A stretch of DNA of 64,000 nt from Shewanella gaetbuli (lineage in GTDB: Bacteria > Pseudomonadota > Gammaproteobacteria > Enterobacterales > Shewanellaceae): contig NZ_JAKIKP010000010.1 of NCBI RefSeq assembly GCF_023284065.1, positions 62,001 to 126,000 on the forward strand, in the 5' to 3' direction. Below, one piece after another: positions 61,601-64,000 of the stretch (positions within the stretch are counted from its first letter, which is position 1; each line of letters starts with the position of its first letter). The notes under the pieces were generated by a model. The model worked only from the letters and a program-made list of their open reading frames with translations. It had not been told where the DNA came from and did not search any database. The position numbers were made by a program, and so were the translations under genes.

Positions 61601-62955
61601 TGAAGAAGTTAATTACTACAGCTGTATTAGCTGCAAGTTTCTCTTTAACTGCTGGTATGGTTTCTGCTGCTGATGCACCAAAAACTATCGACCAATTATT
61701 GCAACAAGTTAAAGTTGATCGTGCTAACGACAGTAAAACAAATGCAAAACGCGAGAAAGAATTCCTTAACGAACGTGGTGATAAAGCAGCACTTCTAAAG
61801 CGTGAGAAAGATGCTTTAGCAGCTGAAAAACAACGCGGTAAAGACCTTAATCAAGCGTTTTTAGACAATGAGCGTAAAATTGCTCAATTAGAAGAAGACT
61901 TAAAAACCGCTCAAGGTGACTTAGGTGAGATGTTTGGTGTTGTTAAAGGTGAAGCCGGTGATTTCGCGGGTAAGCTTGCATCATCAAATATTTCTGCTCA
62001 ATACCCTGGTCGTGATGTGTTCATCGCTGATTTAGGTGCGCGTAAGTCACTTCCTAAAATTGAAGAGTTAGAGCAATTCTGGGAAGCTCAATTATTTGAA
62101 ATGGTTGAGTCTGGTAAAGTTGTTAAATTTGACGGTACTGTAACTGCAATTGATGGAAACGTTGTTAATACAACTATTCATCGTGTAGGTCCATTCAACT
62201 TAACTGCTGATGGTCAATATGTTGTTTACAAACCTGAATTAGGTTTGATTCAAGAATTGTCTCAACAACCAGAAGGCTATCAAGTTTCTGCAGTTGCTAA
62301 ATGGGAAGGCACTACTTCAGGTACTGCGCCATTCTATATTGACCCTGCTCGTGGTGTGTTATTGAACATCTTCACTAACAAAGCCAGCATTCAAGACCGT
62401 TTAGAAGCGGGTGGTACTATTGGTTACATCATTCTTGCATTACTTGCTTTAGGCGCATTAATTGCACTTGAGCGTTTAATTACTCTTACTGTTATTGGTG
62501 GTAAAGTTAACAGCCAACGTAAGAACATTGAAAACCCAGGTAACAATGCACTAGGCCGTATCTTAAAAGTTTATCAAGATAATAAAGATGTTGATGTTGA
62601 AACATTAGAATTGAAACTTGACGAAGCTATTTTGAAAGAGACTCCTGCTTTAGAAGCTCGTATCTCTATCATTAAAGTTCTTGCTGCTATTGCACCTATG
62701 ATGGGTCTATTAGGTACAGTAACCGGTATGATTGCAACATTCCAATCAATCCAGTTATTCGGTACAGGTGATCCTAAGTTAATGGCTGGTGGTATTTCTA
62801 TGGCACTTGTTACAACGGTACAGGGTCTGATTGCTGCACTACCATTAATGTTATTACATGCAATTGTTGTTGCACGTAGTAAATCAATTGTTCAAGTACT
62901 TGAAGAACAAAGTGCAGGTATCATTGCTGAACACGCTGAGAAGAGGGCTGACTAA
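61600..62955 (+). CDS. ttpC: TtpC, MotA/TolQ/ExbB-family proton channel protein with periplasmic extension
   Basis: A 451-residue ExbB-like protein. It has a signal peptide (ITTAVLAASFSLTAGMVSA), about 220 periplasmic residues beginning with a coiled coil (KREKDALAAEKQRGKDLNQ), then the three-helix ExbB/TolQ core from residue about 270. The core contains LAAIAPMMGLLGTVTGMIATF near 368 and SMALVTTVQGLIAALPLMLLH near 400. In Vibrio, TtpC is required with ExbB2, ExbD2 and TonB2 to energise outer-membrane receptors. It overlaps DUF3450 and exbB2 by one base each, indicating a tightly coupled operon. Confidence 0.9.
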   Translation: MKKLITTAVLAASFSLTAGMVSAADAPKTIDQLLQQVKVDRANDSKTNAKREKEFLNERGDKAALLKREKDALAAEKQRGKDLNQAFLDNERKIAQLEEDLKTAQGDLGEMFGVVKGEAGDFAGKLASSNISAQYPGRDVFIADLGARKSLPKIEELEQFWEAQLFEMVESGKVVKFDGTVTAIDGNVVNTTIHRVGPFNLTADGQYVVYKPELGLIQELSQQPEGYQVSAVAKWEGTTSGTAPFYIDPARGVLLNIFTNKASIQDRLEAGGTIGYIILALLALGALIALERLITLTVIGGKVNSQRKNIENPGNNALGRILKVYQDNKDVDVETLELKLDEAILKETPALEARISIIKVLAAIAPMMGLLGTVTGMIATFQSIQLFGTGDPKLMAGGISMALVTTVQGLIAALPLMLLHAIVVARSKSIVQVLEEQSAGIIAEHAEKRAD

Positions 62956-63482
62956 TGATGCTAATCCTGATGGATATTTGGGATTCCGTCAGGGGCTTCA
63001 TGGCCTCCGGAGGCGACGTCCTCTGGTTGGTAGCAGCTGTGCTTTTCCTAATGTGGGTTTTAATGCTTGAACGTTACTGGTATCTAAATTGGATATCGCC
63101 AAAGCAACATCAAAGTATTATTGCCGCATGGGAAGCAAGAGATGAAACACACTCTTGGCATGCACACCGTATCCGTGAAGCTTGGGTGTCCCAAGCGAAG
63201 CAAGATTTGAATGCACGTATGCTGATAATCAAAACCTTAGTAGCCATTTGTCCAATGATTGGTCTACTTGGTACCGTAACCGGTATGATTTCAGTATTCG
63301 ATGTGATGGCAGTTCAGGGGACGAGTAATGCTCGTTTAATGGCAGCTGGTATCTCAATGGCAACTATGCCAACAATGGCCGGAATGGTCGCGGCTCTATC
63401 GGGTGTTTTCTTTAGCACACGTTTAGACTCGAAAATGAGAATCAGATTAGAAACGCTAAAAGACAGCATGCCTCACCACTAG
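62955..63482 (+). CDS. exbB2: ExbB2, TonB-system proton channel subunit
   Basis: A 175-residue MotA/TolQ/ExbB-family inner-membrane protein, short as usual for ExbB2. Three hydrophobic segments are visible: VLWLVAAVLFLMWVLML near residue 20, LVAICPMIGLLGTVTGMISVF near 93, and MATMPTMAGMVAALSGVFF near 133. With ExbD2 it forms the channel that couples the proton gradient to TonB2. It overlaps the ttpC stop by one base and is followed by exbD2 after 13 bases. Confidence 0.92.
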   Translation: MMLILMDIWDSVRGFMASGGDVLWLVAAVLFLMWVLMLERYWYLNWISPKQHQSIIAAWEARDETHSWHAHRIREAWVSQAKQDLNARMLIIKTLVAICPMIGLLGTVTGMISVFDVMAVQGTSNARLMAAGISMATMPTMAGMVAALSGVFFSTRLDSKMRIRLETLKDSMPHH

Positions 63483-63495
63483 AGAGAGATTGAAC

Positions 63496-63900
63496 ATGGC
63501 ACGTAAGAAGCATTCCAGTGTAGACGAGGAAGCGCAAATTGATATGACACCGATGCTCGACATCGTATTTATCATGCTGATCTTCTTCATTGTAACAACA
63601 TCGTTTGTTAAGCCATCTGGCTTAGACTACAACAAGCCTAAAGCTTCACAGGCTACGTCTAAACCATCGGCAAACATCTTTATTGGCATTAGTAAAACTG
63701 GTGTCATTATGATGGAAAATCGTCAAGTCGACATCGAGCGTGTAACTGCTAACGTAGAACGTATGTTAGCAGAAGCACCAGAAGCAGCAGTACTTATTCA
63801 AGCAGACAAAGACACTCAGCATGGCTTAGTGATCAAAGTTCTTGATAATGTGAAAGCTGCGGGTATCGATAAAGTTTCAGTATCAGCGGGGACAGAGTAA
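63496..63900 (+). CDS. exbD2: ExbD2, TonB-system channel subunit
   Basis: A 134-residue ExbD/TolR protein. The cytoplasmic N-terminus reads EAQIDMTPMLDIVFIMLIFF, with the conserved aspartate in the single transmembrane helix near residue 25 that carries protons. The periplasmic domain ends VLDNVKAAGIDKVSVSAGTE. The frame opens two codons earlier at a TTG (63490), but GAGAGA precedes the ATG at 63496 at normal spacing. tonB2 starts one base after its stop. Confidence 0.93.
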   Translation: MARKKHSSVDEEAQIDMTPMLDIVFIMLIFFIVTTSFVKPSGLDYNKPKASQATSKPSANIFIGISKTGVIMMENRQVDIERVTANVERMLAEAPEAAVLIQADKDTQHGLVIKVLDNVKAAGIDKVSVSAGTE

Positions 63901-63901
63901 T

Positions 63902-64000
63902 ATGCTAAGAGCACTCGTATCAATCATCATTGGTGCCGCAGTGACTTTTGGTCTGTTCGCCTTCATGGCATTCTTGGTCGGCGGCGGTGCACAGCGCAAC
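63902..64000 (+). CDS. tonB2: TonB2 energy transducer (N-terminal fragment)
   Basis: Only the first 33 codons are inside the window: MLRALVSIIIGAAVTFGLFA, then FMAFLVGGGAQRN. This is a short cytoplasmic start and the single membrane anchor of a TonB2-type protein, in the position expected after exbD2. The proline-rich spacer and C-terminal domain lie beyond the right edge. Confidence 0.82.
   Translation, partial: MLRALVSIIIGAAVTFGLFAFMAFLVGGGAQRN

Overview
The window looks like chromosome from a marine Shewanella (Gammaproteobacteria, moderately low GC). The strongest markers are an omcA-mtrC-mtrA-mtrB extracellular electron-transfer locus, an oleABCD long-chain polyene/olefin operon, and a DUF3450-TtpC-ExbB2-ExbD2-TonB2 energy-transduction operon next to TonB-dependent receptors. 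Codon use, signal peptides and gene order look native throughout. I see no phage, integrase, insertion sequence, tRNA or CRISPR array.

Layout. 1-5,000: the 5' part of a glycerate kinase gene (minus strand), diverging from a BetT-type BCCT transporter, then a YajD-type HNH protein and a Wzz-type chain-length regulator. 5,100-16,478: one 3,792-residue secreted multidomain protein on the minus strand, made of beta-helix-like repeats, LamG, cadherin repeats, an array of 26-residue calcium-binding (TSP3-like) repeats and tandem Ig-like domains. It then carries a GlyGly-CTERM-like sorting signal and, unexpectedly, a signal-peptide-like segment and an 8-strand-type outer-membrane barrel in the same frame. 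16,990-18,839: a DUF1289 protein and a methyltransferase. 19,139-23,990: oleA, oleB, oleC and oleD, with an intrinsic terminator between oleB and oleC. 24,210-30,843: a lipocalin-like exported protein, methionine gamma-lyase, a MITE-like inverted-repeat element, a TrmK-like methyltransferase, a SWIM-SNF2 helicase and a small lipoprotein. 30,942-33,153: a Wzi-family outer-membrane protein and a short DTW-domain protein.

33,307-41,971: the mtr locus on the minus strand (omcA, mtrC, mtrA, mtrB) with an unknown exported, possibly barrel-forming gene upstream. OmcA and MtrC are surface lipoprotein decahaem cytochromes, MtrA is the periplasmic decahaem electron conduit and MtrB the barrel that sheathes it. 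Together they carry electrons from the periplasm to extracellular acceptors. The upstream regions of omcA and of mtrC share a 12-base motif at a fixed distance from a TGTGA half-site. 42,279-42,409: the 4.5S signal recognition particle RNA with its own terminator. 42,454-47,950: a tightly packed minus-strand operon dinG-yfcA-priC-DUF2057-HDAC, followed by comFB. It diverges from polB (DNA polymerase II) across a textbook LexA box, so the head of the operon and polB are probably SOS controlled.

50,661-64,000: a general porin, two related large TonB-dependent receptors, a TPR/2OG-Fe(II) oxygenase-like protein, then DUF3450, ttpC, exbB2, exbD2 and the first 33 codons of tonB2. This block probably forms one uptake module in which the receptors are powered by the adjacent TonB2 system. 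A perfect 10+4+10 palindrome lies upstream of the TonB2 operon and an 8+6+8 palindrome upstream of the porin.

The observations most worth following up are the internal sorting signal plus barrel in the giant protein, the shared cis element of omcA and mtrC, the LexA-headed operon mixing repair genes with TSUP, DUF2057 and HDAC genes, and the palindrome/hairpin pair before the TonB2 operon.
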